Origin: Mnemiopsis leidyi | Taxonomy: Eukaryota; Ctenophora; Tentaculata; Lobata; Bolinopsidae | DNA length: 37,339 nt | NCBI GenBank assembly: GCA_000226015.1 | Contig: JH153440.1 | Span: 46,403 to 83,741, forward strand | Direction: 5' to 3' | Part shown: positions 15,901 to 25,957 of the stretch, in pieces | How the letters are laid out: each line of letters opens with the position of its first letter | How positions within the stretch are numbered: position 1 is the first letter of the stretch | Translations under genes and position numbers: made by a program | The notes under the pieces: generated by a model | Databases searched by the model: none | What the model was told of the DNA's origin: nothing | Seen by the model: only the letters and a program-made list of their open reading frames with translations

Positions 15901-18900
15901 AACCCTATCTATCTTAACTTAGTGGCTTAGTAGGAACTCTAGGTAGCTTGGCAAGGTTGTATAATACCTATGATGTAGTTTGTTACAGCGTCCTTGATTA
16001 AACTTTTAATGTGCATCACAGGCTACTGCTAATTTCCCTTTCACTATTTAGTGTCAAATAGAACTTTAAGTATTTCCCGGGAAATACAAAATATAGGTAC
16101 AGCAGCCAGCACTTCACAATCAGTACTCACTGAGTATTTCAACGTGCTAGACGCTAGTGTCCGGCAGTGAAGTTTTAGACATTTCTATAGAATTAGAAAT
16201 CTTCAAATGTGTATGGTCCTGATCTATCATCCATATAGTCTGCCCTACACCTCTTGCAATAATGATTGACTACTGCATGAGGAGAGCAGTTAGTGTCAAC
16301 GACGAGGGTTTAGGTTAGAGCAAGGGAAAAGTAGGACAATTGGGTCAAAAATCGCAGATTGTTTGTGTGAGGGCGCTCACTTTAACTTCCCTGATTAACG
16401 AAAACTCTACATCCATCGATGGCTTATGTCTCCTGAGGCTCTTTTGGACAGTAGGAATGTACCGAAAAAACGGATGTTGATCTAAGGGAACAAAGAGGGA
16501 TATCAAAGTCGAGAAAAGCTTTGGCTGTCCATCGTCCAACACTGACTTAGGAATATCCATCATGGAGATTGAACCACAGATCCGGCATTTCGCTGCTTGT
16601 GAGTTTGTACTCCTGTACGTCTCAGATAGTGATTCAGAAGCATGGACAGTAACAAAAGCTCAGAAGTAAAAGTTTAGATGGGAAGCTTTGGAAACTATAA
16701 GAAAAGATCAAGTGCAAGATCGAAATTAGTTGGACACTGCATTAGGCGCCCTGAACTCTTGGCAAACGATCTAGTCACTTAGGAACTCGACACACGGCGT
16801 AGTGAGGCGAAAAGGGTTTGACTTGAACAGAGCTAACTGTTGACGTTACTTATTGATGTCGGGATATGGTGCACAAACAAGAGAGGGAGTGCAAGCCTTT
16901 ATGCGGTACAAGGACATGTGGAGGAAGAACGAAGATATCTGCTCGATCTGACTTAGTTCCGACTTAAAGGAAGTAGTCGTATCTTTATATGATATATAGT
17001 CATATACATTCCTGAATGTTTGTTTGCCTTTATAACTTAATCACCACTAGTGATAAATTTCATCTGATCACAATTACCCTGATCAGATGAGGATTCAATC
17101 AAAAATTCCGTGCGGTAGCTGATCGTCAGATCATTCAGCTACCATTAGCTCATAGCCATTAGAATAAGAGTACCAGTGTTCAGTTGATAGAACAGGTGTA
17201 CATTGCAACTTATCTCACACGTGTTATTTACCATTCTTTAACTCACAGTCGTACGAGTAAACTGAATTAGACCCGTGCAATTTAAAGCATATAACTATTT
17301 TCTAAAGCAATATTCCTGCATTTAATCATGAAAATTTGGCGCCCGCATAGTATCGAACGTATGGTCAATCAAATCCCAACTTTGCAAAAACTAAACTTAA
17401 CATTATCAACCCATGTGTAGGTCGAAAAAATTATTAATTTTAAGTAAATGAAAAACTGAAAAGATTTTCAGAAACATAGTTACGAAATACATAACGAAAA
17501 ACAGTGTACAGCGAAACGGCTAACGAGCTATTGTAGAATGACTCAGTGCGAATGCTTAAGAAGACGGTTCAAGGAGGTCCTCACAGCTCATTTAGCAACA
17601 ATCTGATTTGAAATCCTTACTTTGTTTATAGATTCTTTGTTCCCCTAGTTTCTATATGAGAATTCAGTGACGTTCGTATTAAACCAGTGGCGAATATTCG
17701 GCCTAATGAGGCAGCTGTCAGTTGTAACTTGCCAGCCTAGCGTTTTTTAATTTACTTGGCTCGAGAAACTGAGACGGCCCACAACTGAAACAAAAACAGG
17801 TGCGAAACTTGTAAATAATTCAACTATAACACGACATTCCAAGACTCTGAAATGAGAAAACTTCAAAGTCGAACAGTTCATTACAACAACTTTTACGAGA
17901 CAACATCAAATCTTAGCCACGTCATTAGTTCGCAAAGTTATGCACTTCTTATTGTTCTCGACACAACAGTTGAATTAAGGACGTATTGGTAGTAGTCAGA
18001 GCTTCAATGTGTCTATCAGGGATAGTGTATTTACGATAACGGTATTCAATAAGGAACTATATGAAGTAGAAAAAATCAACATTTGTACACATGCGCTTCC
18101 CAGTAGTATCAAGTAGATTTTATTTTTCTTACTTTCACATAGCATGACGACGCAACTGTGTAGAGGAGTAGAAGGATGGAGAATTCACTGCTTTATAACA
18201 TGAATTTTAAATTTCGTGATAGGACGTAGATGACGATTTGAATGGAGTTTAAGTGTTATTTCACATTTCTTAAGTACTCAGATGTTAACTATTGAGTATT
18301 GGCTAAAAAACGTTAGAATGGTTCAGTAGGTAAGACTGAAGTTAGTAATAAGTTGCACTTCAGCTTACTTTAAAAGAGTTATTAAGAAATGAACGGGCGT
18401 AAAGCTGTCTCAACAAACTACGAGTACAATAAACGACCTGAAATGGCAGACTATATGTTCATAAAGGCACCCCTCACTAGATTGGTACCCTGTGGAGAAT
18501 CCGTCACAAATATTCAATGCGGACATCTGGAATTTATGTGTACAGCACCTTCGCCTACACTTAGCCTAGCTGTTCGTCAATTCGCTTGGCAATATAAACG
18601 ATAAAGATTTTATTATATCAATAGGTCTTAATTTTTTAAACAGTTTGTCTAATTTATCATTTTTATGATTTAACTGTATGATATTTGGAGCAAACATTCA
18701 CCGAAGGTTACTCGGTCCCCAATAAAAAAAACTGGCAGTCTGAAGGCACCTGGTACGCAGAACTAGTAAAGATGCCCCGTGAAAATAGATTAAATTGATG
18801 ATATGTTTAAGTTAGATATTAGTATTGACGAGTAAAGATTAGTTAACGTCAATTTTTCAGGAAATCTATAGCCTCAAAAGATTTGATGTGGCAAAAAGTG

Positions 18901-21900
18901 ATCAATTTTAGCGTTATATTAATGATATATGAATATTTTGGGTCTTATAATAGTATATTTGAATCGAATCATATTCAAATAGCCATTCATATTTTTACTT
19001 CTGCAGATACTAATACTATTAAATTCTATAAATAGAAATGGCCAATAAAACATCTGCAGGGACAGCATTGCACTCGATACCACCTATTGCTGATAAACGA
19101 ATATTATAACTGTCAGCAAAATGACATGATTGTTTTCTGACTAATGAAACTTCTAACAACTCACTGAAATACAAGAACTTGACAGCAGTCACGCCAAAGA
19201 CCAGGCAGTAGTCCCCCCAGAACCTAGCTAGTCGGGACGTGGTCGCGTATCGCGGGTACACCACCTGGGGGAGAGAGAAAACTCGTTACTGTGGAGTTAG
19301 ACATTTTTGTAGAAGTGCTCTTTGAAATAATGAACAGTTGGTATAAATCTTGGTTTGTTGAAAAATTCCAGATCAGTCAAGCTTAAAAGTTTGCACTGCT
19401 AAGATTTTGATATTAGATCTAAACTCTAAACCGTCAACTGTACATTTACCACATCGAAAACTTTTCTAAATATTTGTATAGACTCTTAAATCATGCTTCA
19501 ATAAGTTATAAGTACAAGGTTGGCGTTTATTAATCATCACTCTAGATGGAAAGATTTAGACCTAAGAAAGAGACACAAATCCGACGAAAAATTTCATTAC
19601 AGCACGACTTAAAGTTAAATAAAAGATTTTAGTAGAATCAAACATGAGAATCTAATTATAAATTTTACCGCCGAAAATCTCGTTAACTTCTTACATTAGA
19701 CACCTGCCAACTGTTCAACTTTAAAAAGCCACCCCAAACGGAATGAGAACTCTATCAGTCTATTCTTCCACTATTTCTTACTACTTAAAGAAGCTTGTAA
19801 GATGCTGCTCATTCTGTCTTGCCTCCTGGTAGGTACTCTTGGTGAAGACCCGCTCTCCCAACTCCTGAAGTCGCCCCAAGCTCTGCTATCCTCCTACCAG
19901 ACGTTCCAACTACAAAATGGTAAAGTGTACCCAACCTCCGAGTTAAGACTCCGTCTGCGACTCTACCGGAAAGCCGTGGAGTTTGTCCTCTCTCAGAACA
20001 AGCTGCACGGGGACGAATGGCAGAGTGGGCTTAACTTCATGTCGGATTTAAGTGCTGAGGAGCGGAGACAATATTTAGGGTTCAACGCAACAGCCCTTCT
20101 AGGCCACGAGCTGGCTGCCTCTGCTGAGATTCCTTCTTCTGAGGGTCTTTCTGTCCCTTCCTCTTTCTCGTGGTTGGATAAAGGTGCTGTTACTCCTCCT
20201 AAAGACCAGGCTAAATGTGGGAGTTGCTGGGCTTTCAGCGCAACTGCTGCTCTTGAAGCTGCTTATAAAACAAATTCTGGCAAGTTGAAGAGCCTGTCTG
20301 AGCAAGAGTACTTGGACTGTGTCTACCCTCTAGACAAAAGTAAGTTTATTGAGCTTCCTTAATTGGTTCGTTTTTCGAATCCTAACTTGACCCATTTCAA
20401 AGAAGCACCCTTTTAAAATAATAAGAACGCTCCCCAAAACTGTTTGACAATATTTACATTTAGGACAGAACGGTTGCGATGGCGGTTACTACTTTACCGC
20501 ATGGGACTACAACAAGAAGAATGCCAGAATGGGGCGGTCACGAGACCGAGTGTACACGGCCAGACCAGGAAAATGCTCCAACCTCCCTGAAAACTCCCTG
20601 AAGTCCTACTCCGTGACCGGATACATTGCCATGCCTAACCGCAATGAGAAGGACACTCTACTAGGGATAACCAAGAACGTCCTCTCTGTTGCGATCGAGG
20701 TAACTCAAACCTTCTCCGCCTACAAATCAGGAATTCTGCGCGACAACACGTGCGCTCACAACAGTAACCACGCTGTAGCCGCCGTGGGTTTCACTCCGCA
20801 ATACATCCTGGTAAAGAACAGCTGGGGCACAAGATGGGGAGACCGAGGATTTGTCAAATTCGCTCGGAACCATCACGGCTGTGAACTTCACAAGTTTACG
20901 GCCTACCCGACCCTCAAGCCGACAAACAAAGCCGACAGCGACCCGGTGGACGCCCCGACAGTGTACGATCCGGAGAACAGGGAGGGTCCCACCGACCCGT
21001 ACAACCCTGGCCCTGAACCCCCATGTGAGGACACCAAGAGCTGGTGTGGTCCGGACTATTGTGGTACCAGCTACGACAAGTACTGCCGTAAAACATGCGG
21101 CAAGTGTACAGACGACAGTAGCTGTCCTGAAGGCACTGTCAAGTGTCCTGACGGGAAATGCAAACACGTCCACATGTGTTAAACACGTGTACAGGAACAT
21201 GTGTTAAACACGTGTACAGGAACATGGCTAAACACGTGTACTGGAACATGTGCTAAACACGTGTACTGGAACATGTGCTGAACACGTGTACATGCACTGG
21301 TAGTTTATATAAACCTTCTGTCTCTTGGATGATCGGATGAAGTTTTATTGATTCTTTTACGAGATTTCCATGGTATTTCAAATTCAACTTTTTGTTTTAT
21401 TTGTTAGAGCAACCAGATTCTGGTTACCAAATTAGAAGTGCGTTATGATATGAGAGTTATAGTTGTAAATTTGAGAGTACCTTACCCGGGAATCGGGATG
21501 GATTATCATGCCCGGGATATAGTGGCTGGTTTAGGGCGATTTCGCCATATTTTTCCTGAACCATATTTTCCCGGTCGTTAATAAACCCGCCGTAATAATC
21601 CGAGTAAGGTAATCATAATTCGTAGGGTATGTGAGATATAATTTTAAAATTGCACTTGTTTCGAGGAAGTAAGACAGCGCCAGATTCAGGAGTCGGTCAA
21701 AATATGACAAACTGTCAGATCATTTGGAAAAATTTATTTTAAATATAGTATAAAGATGTAACTGCAATTATGTTGATTTCCATTTTTCTTGAGTTCTTTT
21801 ACGCACAAAATGTAAGGCCAAGGCGTCAAGCGTGTTTTTGTACAATTTACACAAATTTGAACCAGTCCTTTTAAGCTTTTAGAATTAATGTTAATTCTAA

Positions 21901-23387
21901 AACAAATTCAGAGAAATGTTCCAATACAAGGAGCTCCTCATTATATTCCAGATCATAATTTTAAAATTAATTTCAAATATTTTCTTGTGGCTGTAAAGTA
22001 TGTAAACTGTAGGCATGGTACCCAATTTCAGGTATGTTTATGAAACTAAAAGCATTGTTCCTAATTTCAAATATGTTCATGTATCTGTAAGCATGTTACC
22101 ATGGTACCTAATTTTTGACTTCAATAAAACGTACCTCGTGGTACAACCAGTTAGATACTTTCTTGACTACTGTCTTGGGGTGCTGGTCTATGATGTTCTC
22201 ATCCTTCAGTAAGTTTATCAACGGTTTTATTCTTCTTAACTCTGTGGAATAGTTTACTTCAGTCGAAGACTTCGACTCAGGAATTGTAAGACGAGTAGAG
22301 CGGAAAGAAAATATATAATAATATTCTTCTAGAGAACCGATTAATGATTCATTTCAAAAAGACGGTCTTACTTGTGGTCTTTAGGACAAGATAAGGAATG
22401 TAGTATGCCACAGCTACAGCGATGTAGTAGAATGGCACCCACTGGTACCAGCTGTGAAACACCTTGTTTTTGTACATCTCTGCTTCGTTGCAGGGGAAAG
22501 TTAGTTTTCTGAAATATCATCATTGCAAACACACAAATTAGGATTGACATTTTAGGATATGTGGCTGAATAAAAGACTATAATAACTCAATAATTTAAAC
22601 TCATTCTCATTTCATTCCGAATTCTAAAGTCTCATTCAAGATTTAAGAATTAAGTTTTATCAGTTATGTATCAAATTTTGAACAGTAAAAAAAGCAAGTG
22701 AAACAAGACTGCGATACCCGTTCTTCCTTATTGCAACACACGGAGCGATGCCAGGGTAGGGTGTCTGGTTTGGCATGTTGTAGGCGTTCAGGTGAGTGTA
22801 TATCCCCTGGGTCCAACAATACTGCTCCGCAAACTCCTTCTCAAACTTGATGAACTTGAGGCAGCTTATGTTTGCTCCTATCAGCTGATTAAACGTGCTG
22901 CGGGTTGTATTGATCAGTTGAATAAGTAATTTGACTTTTAGAAAACACTTAATTTGGAGTTGCACCCACCACCCCATCTCATAGACTGCAGAGTAACTGA
23001 GATTTTACTTAACTGCTAAACCTACTGCTGCAGTTTGATGGAAACATCATGTTTGATATTGGAGGTGATTGTACAAAATGAACATGATTGTACAAAATGC
23101 ACAAAATGAACATGAATACATTTGAATACACAGTGTAAACGATGTAGATTGCAAAATGAACATGATATAACTAATGAACGGTTCCGTTTAGACTTCCACA
23201 CTGAATTGTTATGTTTGGGTTCTGTTATAGGGTTACACTTTAATTTTGCCAACCTTAGAATAGCCCAGAGGACCATTACTCTAGTCATGGTGTTCCTATT
23301 TATCTGGTCTGTGACGTCATCGATACTGTCCATGAAGGGGATGGCACCCTTCATCTTCTCCAGACCGACCGAGAATAGATACGACAT
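9945..23387 (-). CDS. Innexin gap-junction/hemichannel protein, 9 exons, 438 aa
   Basis: Exons in order: 23254-23387, 22718-22897, 22372-22508, 22135-22241, 19165-19264, 10800-10985, 10596-10689, 10349-10470, 9945-10201. All junctions are GT-AG and every phase matches. An in-frame stop lies upstream of the ATG. Innexin landmarks appear in order: a short cytoplasmic N-terminus; TM1 (about 35-52); loop 1 with Cys57, Cys72, Cys98 and Cys111 and the motif EQYCWTQG; TM2 with YQWVPFYYI (126-148); a basic cytoplasmic loop; TM3 (about 205-230); loop 2 with LFPKVVAC and a second Cys (267, 284); TM4 (about 288-312); and a basic, Pro-rich C-terminal tail. Innexins form intercellular channels and hemichannels in the plasma membrane. 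Introns 4 and 5 (2.9 and 8.2 kb) hold three other genes; the remaining introns are 110-480 bp. Confidence 0.95.
10986..13841. other. Innexin intron 5, distal part, no gene seen
   Basis: This is AT-rich intron sequence between innexin exon 6 and the small secreted-protein gene at 13842. The ORFs on either strand here are short and have neither family features nor matching splice context. I see no clear repeats. Confidence 0.5.
13842..14147 (+). CDS. Small secreted four-cysteine protein A, 101 aa, intronless
   Basis: A hydrophobic signal peptide (MKLVVLTLVVLIGVSAGG) is followed by a compact domain of about 83 residues with four cysteines. Its pattern is C...AAKAACDGDDGCGGV, then SIDRIPYRE, GGP, TIYLL and a final RYNAYVKC. 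It is clearly homologous to the protein at 15034-15477, which shares AK.AC..D..CG.V..D.IPYRE..GGP....T.YLL and RY..Y.K. The AA..AC..D..C spacing recalls PAN/apple-like domains, but I cannot assign the family. The gene lies inside innexin intron 5, antisense to its host, and is a complete single exon. It is probably secreted or luminal; function unknown. A retrocopy origin is possible. Confidence 0.82.
   Translation: MKLVVLTLVVLIGVSAGGWCSKNRAFYSGFHRPGTAFENVDAAKAACDGDDGCGGVSIDRIPYREDAGGPAKYPQTIYLLSSSNVQKNPRGSWRYNAYVKC
14148..15033. other. Spacer between the two convergent secreted-protein genes
   Basis: These 886 bp separate the stop codons of the tail-to-tail pair and must contain both 3' UTRs. 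I see no further gene. A short purine-rich run of GAGA repeats lies at about 14719-14737. Confidence 0.5.
15034..15477 (-). CDS. Small secreted four-cysteine protein B with lysine-rich tail, 147 aa, intronless
   Basis: A signal peptide (MRYLLWTILLVTAVSA) precedes a KKKKQK stretch and then the same four-cysteine domain as protein A at 13842-14147. Shared blocks are AYPSVEEAKEACEKDSSCGA, DLIPYRE, GGP, TVYLL and RRYKSYIK. Unlike A, it continues with about 35 residues made almost wholly of Lys, Glu, Asp and Arg, a highly charged, probably disordered tail. Basic residues thus sit on both sides of the folded domain, which could favour binding to acidic glycans or nucleic acid (inference). It is intronless, lies on the same strand as the host innexin, and is tail-to-tail with A. 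A TATA-like CCTATAAT lies about 30 bp before the ATG. Confidence 0.82.
   Translation of the reverse strand: MRYLLWTILLVTAVSAKKKKQKCEWSDRPGIYLKNYDRKSKAYPSVEEAKEACEKDSSCGAVGLDLIPYREVPGGPVIHDNTVYLLEGDGPESLLLGARPNRRYKSYIKVECTEEKKGKRNKEKKNKKDKKDKKEPKTKRSQKKKMI
15541..15586. repeat. Two tandem 22-bp copies
   Basis: The unit starting TGGATATTGTGTATATCAAG occurs at 15541 and again at 15563, upstream of the - strand secreted-protein gene. It is short and probably neutral, although its position is promoter-proximal. Confidence 0.8.
15587..19164. other. Innexin intron 5, proximal part, no clear gene
   Basis: This AT-rich stretch holds only short ORFs. The one structure I can name is a possible LINE remnant near 16700-16780, listed separately. 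The ORFs at 16345-16563 (-) and 18389-18604 (+) have no recognisable features or usable splice context. Confidence 0.5.
16702..16785 (+). mobile_element. Possible LINE reverse-transcriptase C-terminal remnant
   Basis: One frame reads KLVGHCIRRPELLANDLV, which resembles the conserved W-x-GH-x-x-R segment after the reverse transcriptase domain of many non-LTR retrotransposons. The frame is short and soon hits stops, and no other RT motif is visible nearby. If real it is a decayed fragment inside innexin intron 5. Confidence 0.25.
19720..19760 (+). promoter_or_regulatory. Possible core promoter of the protease gene
   Basis: A TATA-like TTTAAAAAG at 19720-19728 is followed about 30 bp later by an initiator-like TCAGTC at 19755-19760, about 45 bp upstream of the ATG. 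Spacing fits a TATA plus initiator promoter. The element lies within an intron of the opposite-strand innexin gene, so the protease would need its own promoter. Confidence 0.35.
19802..21182 (+). CDS. Secreted papain-family cysteine protease with ShKT and LDLa-like tail, 2 exons, 418 aa
   Basis: Exons are 19802-20339 and 20464-21182, joined in frame by a GTAAGT...TTTAG intron. The parts in order are: signal peptide (about 1-14); I29-type inhibitory propeptide (about 30-95); and a C1A peptidase domain from about 118 with oxyanion Gln136, catalytic Cys142 in CGSCWAF, GCDGG at 183-187, catalytic His282 in NHAVAAVGF and Asn298 in KNSWG. A Pro/Asp-rich linker leads to a six-cysteine ShKT domain (367-394). 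The tail (400-418, CPEGTVKCPDGKC) looks like the first part of an LDL-receptor class A repeat. It is probably a secreted or lysosomal endopeptidase activated by propeptide removal; the tail domains suggest binding to a target or matrix (inference). The gene lies antisense inside innexin intron 4. Confidence 0.94.
21161..21295. repeat. 25-bp tandem repeat with CACGTG core overlapping the protease stop codon
   Basis: Five units follow one another, with CACGTG at 21184, 21209, 21233, 21258 and 21283 (spacing 24-25 bp). Each contains AAACACGTGTAC and GGAACATG. The last coding codons and the TAA stop (21180-21182) already show the repeat pattern in diverged form. The repeat therefore seems to have grown from, or into, the 3' end of the gene. 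Confidence 0.88.
21478..21611. mobile_element. Candidate MITE with TACCTTACYCGG ends
   Basis: The left end TACCTTACCCGGG and the right end (reversed: TACCTTACTCGGA) form a terminal inverted repeat with one internal mismatch over the first 12 bases. The interior is richer in GC, with two CCCGGG sites. With a TA target duplication the element would start CCTTAC. It is non-coding, 134 bp, and lies in innexin intron 4. Confidence 0.5.
21612..22134. other. Innexin intron 4, proximal part, no gene seen
   Basis: AT-rich sequence between the MITE candidate and innexin exon 4. Two loosely similar stretches (ACCCAATTTCAGGTATGTTTA-like and its neighbour) near 22019-22080 suggest a decayed short tandem duplication. 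No coding evidence. Confidence 0.45.
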
Positions 23388-24256
23388 GGCTGTAATCTGC
23401 TGAACCCTTGACGCTTGTACTAACTACTAGTGAAAGGTAAAATGTGAATGAAAGTTCATAGCTTAAAAAGCTTTAAAGGCAAAAAGCTTTAAGGCCCCAC
23501 AAGGATTTCATTCGAGAGGCAAGCGATTTTCAAAGTCATCTGAGCTGGGACCGTAACACTAACGAGAAGTTTGCCAAGATAGAACTTGCAGTACAACCAA
23601 AATGTAAACTAGGGCAGCTCGCTTAAGGAGTTGCATACACTCGCGGGCTTAACAAAAGAAGGGAGGCGACCTAAGAAATTTTAGATCCAGGGTAATTAGC
23701 CTTGTACATTTGTACATTTGGTCTAATGGCAGCAGAAATCTCATAAAAGTTATTCCAACATGCGTCACATCAAGCCATCCTGCCAAAGTATCAAATAGTG
23801 AATAGCAGGCATTACTATTGATTTATACGGATCAAGCCGCCTCATTATGGGCTCATAATAATTTCAGTCATGAGGTTGATTTATCTGACATAGTGTGGAC
23901 AATCATACACAAATTTGAGCATAATGATGGTATAATGCAGTGTTGTGACAATGGTTACTTTTATTCCGCACTGAGTGACAGTTTCCCAAGGCTAATTCCT
24001 GGACAAATATTTTGTATAGATATTATTTGTTGCTCCACCAATCCCCCATGTCCTGAATCCTGATTCTATCATGGTAGATTTTTAAGGCCAACTTTGGCAC
24101 CTGATCATTGCATGATATTCAAAATATCGTTGTGGAAATGGTTATTCCACCAAGAGTATTTATATGACGATAAAATATTCATGGCATTCATTAATTCACT
24201 ACAATTGGTGGTTTGTCTGAAGATTGGGGCATTGCAGTTTGCACCCATGGCATGGC
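23388..24256. other. Innexin upstream region
   Basis: This should contain the innexin promoter and 5' UTR on the - strand. I cannot place a TATA box or start site with confidence. An 81-codon + strand ORF at 23818-24063 has no family features. Confidence 0.4.
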
Positions 24257-24321
24257 CACGTGGCGTGGTATATCATTCACGTGACTTGATATAACAGTCA
24301 CGTGGCATGTTATAGCAATCA
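24257..24321. repeat. 21-bp repeat with CACGTG at exact 21-bp spacing
   Basis: CACGTG occurs at 24257, 24278 and 24299, each followed by a diverged G-rich then TATA-rich stretch. A fourth, decayed start (CAGGTT) follows at 24320. The spacing of about two helical turns puts the E-box palindromes on the same face of the DNA. It lies about 0.9 kb upstream of the innexin start codon. Confidence 0.7.
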
Positions 24322-25699
24322 GGTTATCTTGCAAACTAGGAACTCGGGCTCTAGTTGAGTTGAAAATTAACCTTGCACCACACGCAGTGGTCCTCGATAC
24401 GTTCAAACATAATTAGGTACCCACCACCCACCATACCCGTACAGGTATAATTTATTTCCACGCATCTTCACTGCACCAAGCAAGTTCCCGTCAATTTCTG
24501 CATTTTCCTAAACCACTTCGTCCCTCCGAGCAAACTAATTAATCTGTCTATGCCCACTGCTTGCCTGTCCTTTTTAGAGGGCATATCACGTCAGCTTTAC
24601 AAAAATAGCTTTAGTCGAATTGTTGTGTGATTTGGTGTGATTTGATCTCTTACTTCATTGGAGAACATTTTATTTTCTTAGAATTTACTGCTTTACTTCT
24701 GCCAAAATTCATTGCCGATTTATGAAAATGCAAGGTGTCTTGATATGTAGTATCTACTCTCTAAAGTCGTTTCTGACTGAAAGATTTTAGTGCCTAGCAG
24801 AACCTGAAGCAGTTGAATAGATTTGATGACAGTGTATCCATGCACCTCAAATAAGATCAGTAGCTTACTAGCTTGATATTGGTATAACCGTATGATGCCG
24901 CCGTATAATAGCGTCTATAACAATACCGTCTATTACTATATCTTATAACCAATAACAATAACTGCAGATTCTGGGGTTTGGGTTAGTTATTTCAAACAAA
25001 TTAGAACTTTTTATCGCACTAAAATTTTATGTTAGTATATCTGTCTCAAACCGGATCAATTGTTTGTTATGTTGTTACGATAGTTACGACAGCAGTGTGT
25101 TGAATATAGGCGGAAAAAATTTAACGTTTTTACTGTTGACCCACCCCGTGAGGACAGCTAGGTTACCTCAGAGTTGATTATCATGATATATCTGTTGCAT
25201 GGGCCCTCATGTAGTATACACACTTTAATGAATGGGCAGACAAAAAGTCCGCGATATGTAAATCTTGCACTCACGGTCGTAAATTAATTTGATTAATTTC
25301 CAAAATTAGCGCTGATCCAGACGGAATAAATAAATATCTCGATTAATGAGCAACGATGAGGAACAGTGGTGATTAATCGGTCGTTACACTTACAGATGTT
25401 TCTTGTTTGGGCATCGTGCCAGTTTGAACCCTAATTTAGAGGCAGAAATTTTCACCTTGCAAGGATGATGCAAACTGGTCGGTCTTTGTTAAAACCTTTC
25501 CCGTGTTTAACTTCCAACAAGATCATTGATGCCTTATCTACCGTAAGCTTGTACGGTTATGCGGATGTCTATTAGTGTCTGGTACTACGAATGTCGTCTA
25601 GAGTTAAATGATGTGTTGGAGAGTTTAGATAGGTCAGGAAACTGAGAAGCTACGCTTTTTGTTTGTCACCATATCCACCTAGAGAACCTGCAGCAGTGC
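24322..25699. other. Gene-poor stretch
   Basis: AT-rich with only short ORFs. I see no RNA gene, clear repeat or coding exon. Confidence 0.5.
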
Positions 25700-25957
25700 C
25701 TACTACCTAGCGTTACAGATACTTTCTGTGACAGATACTTTCTGTAACTAGTGGTCCCCATAACTGCCTCCTTTAAACGATCTACTACCTAGCGTTACAG
25801 ATACTTTCTGTGACAGATACTTTCTGTAACTAGTGGTCCCCATAACTGCCTCCTTTAAACGATCTACTACCTAGCGTTACAGATACTTTCTGTGACAAAT
25901 ACTTTCTGTAACTAGTGGTCCACTGGTCCACATAACTGCCTCCTTTAAACGATCTCG
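25700..25957. repeat. 82-bp tandem repeat, three copies
   Basis: Units start at 25700, 25782 and 25864 with CTACTACCTAGCGTTACAG. The first two are almost identical; the third has a small duplication of GTCCACTG. Each unit contains CAGATACTTTCTGT twice, and the outer ends GTTACAGA and TCTGTAAC are inverted, so each unit can fold as a hairpin. Confidence 0.92.

Noticed and set aside
20727..21200. 157-aa ORF on the - strand over the protease
   Set aside because: It is antisense to the GC-richer protease exon 2, whose + strand frame has clear peptidase and ShKT motifs; the - frame is a shadow.
20851..21207. 118-aa + strand ORF in a second frame over the protease
   Set aside because: It is Thr/Arg/Pro-rich, as expected for a shifted frame of the linker and tail; no motifs.
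23022..23253. Extension of the innexin first-exon ORF beyond the donor
   Set aside because: The innexin alignment stops at the GTTGGC donor and resumes in exon 2 with matching phase; the remaining frame is intron.
23818..24063. 81-aa + strand ORF upstream of innexin
   Set aside because: No family, signal peptide, splice context or conservation visible; length is compatible with chance.
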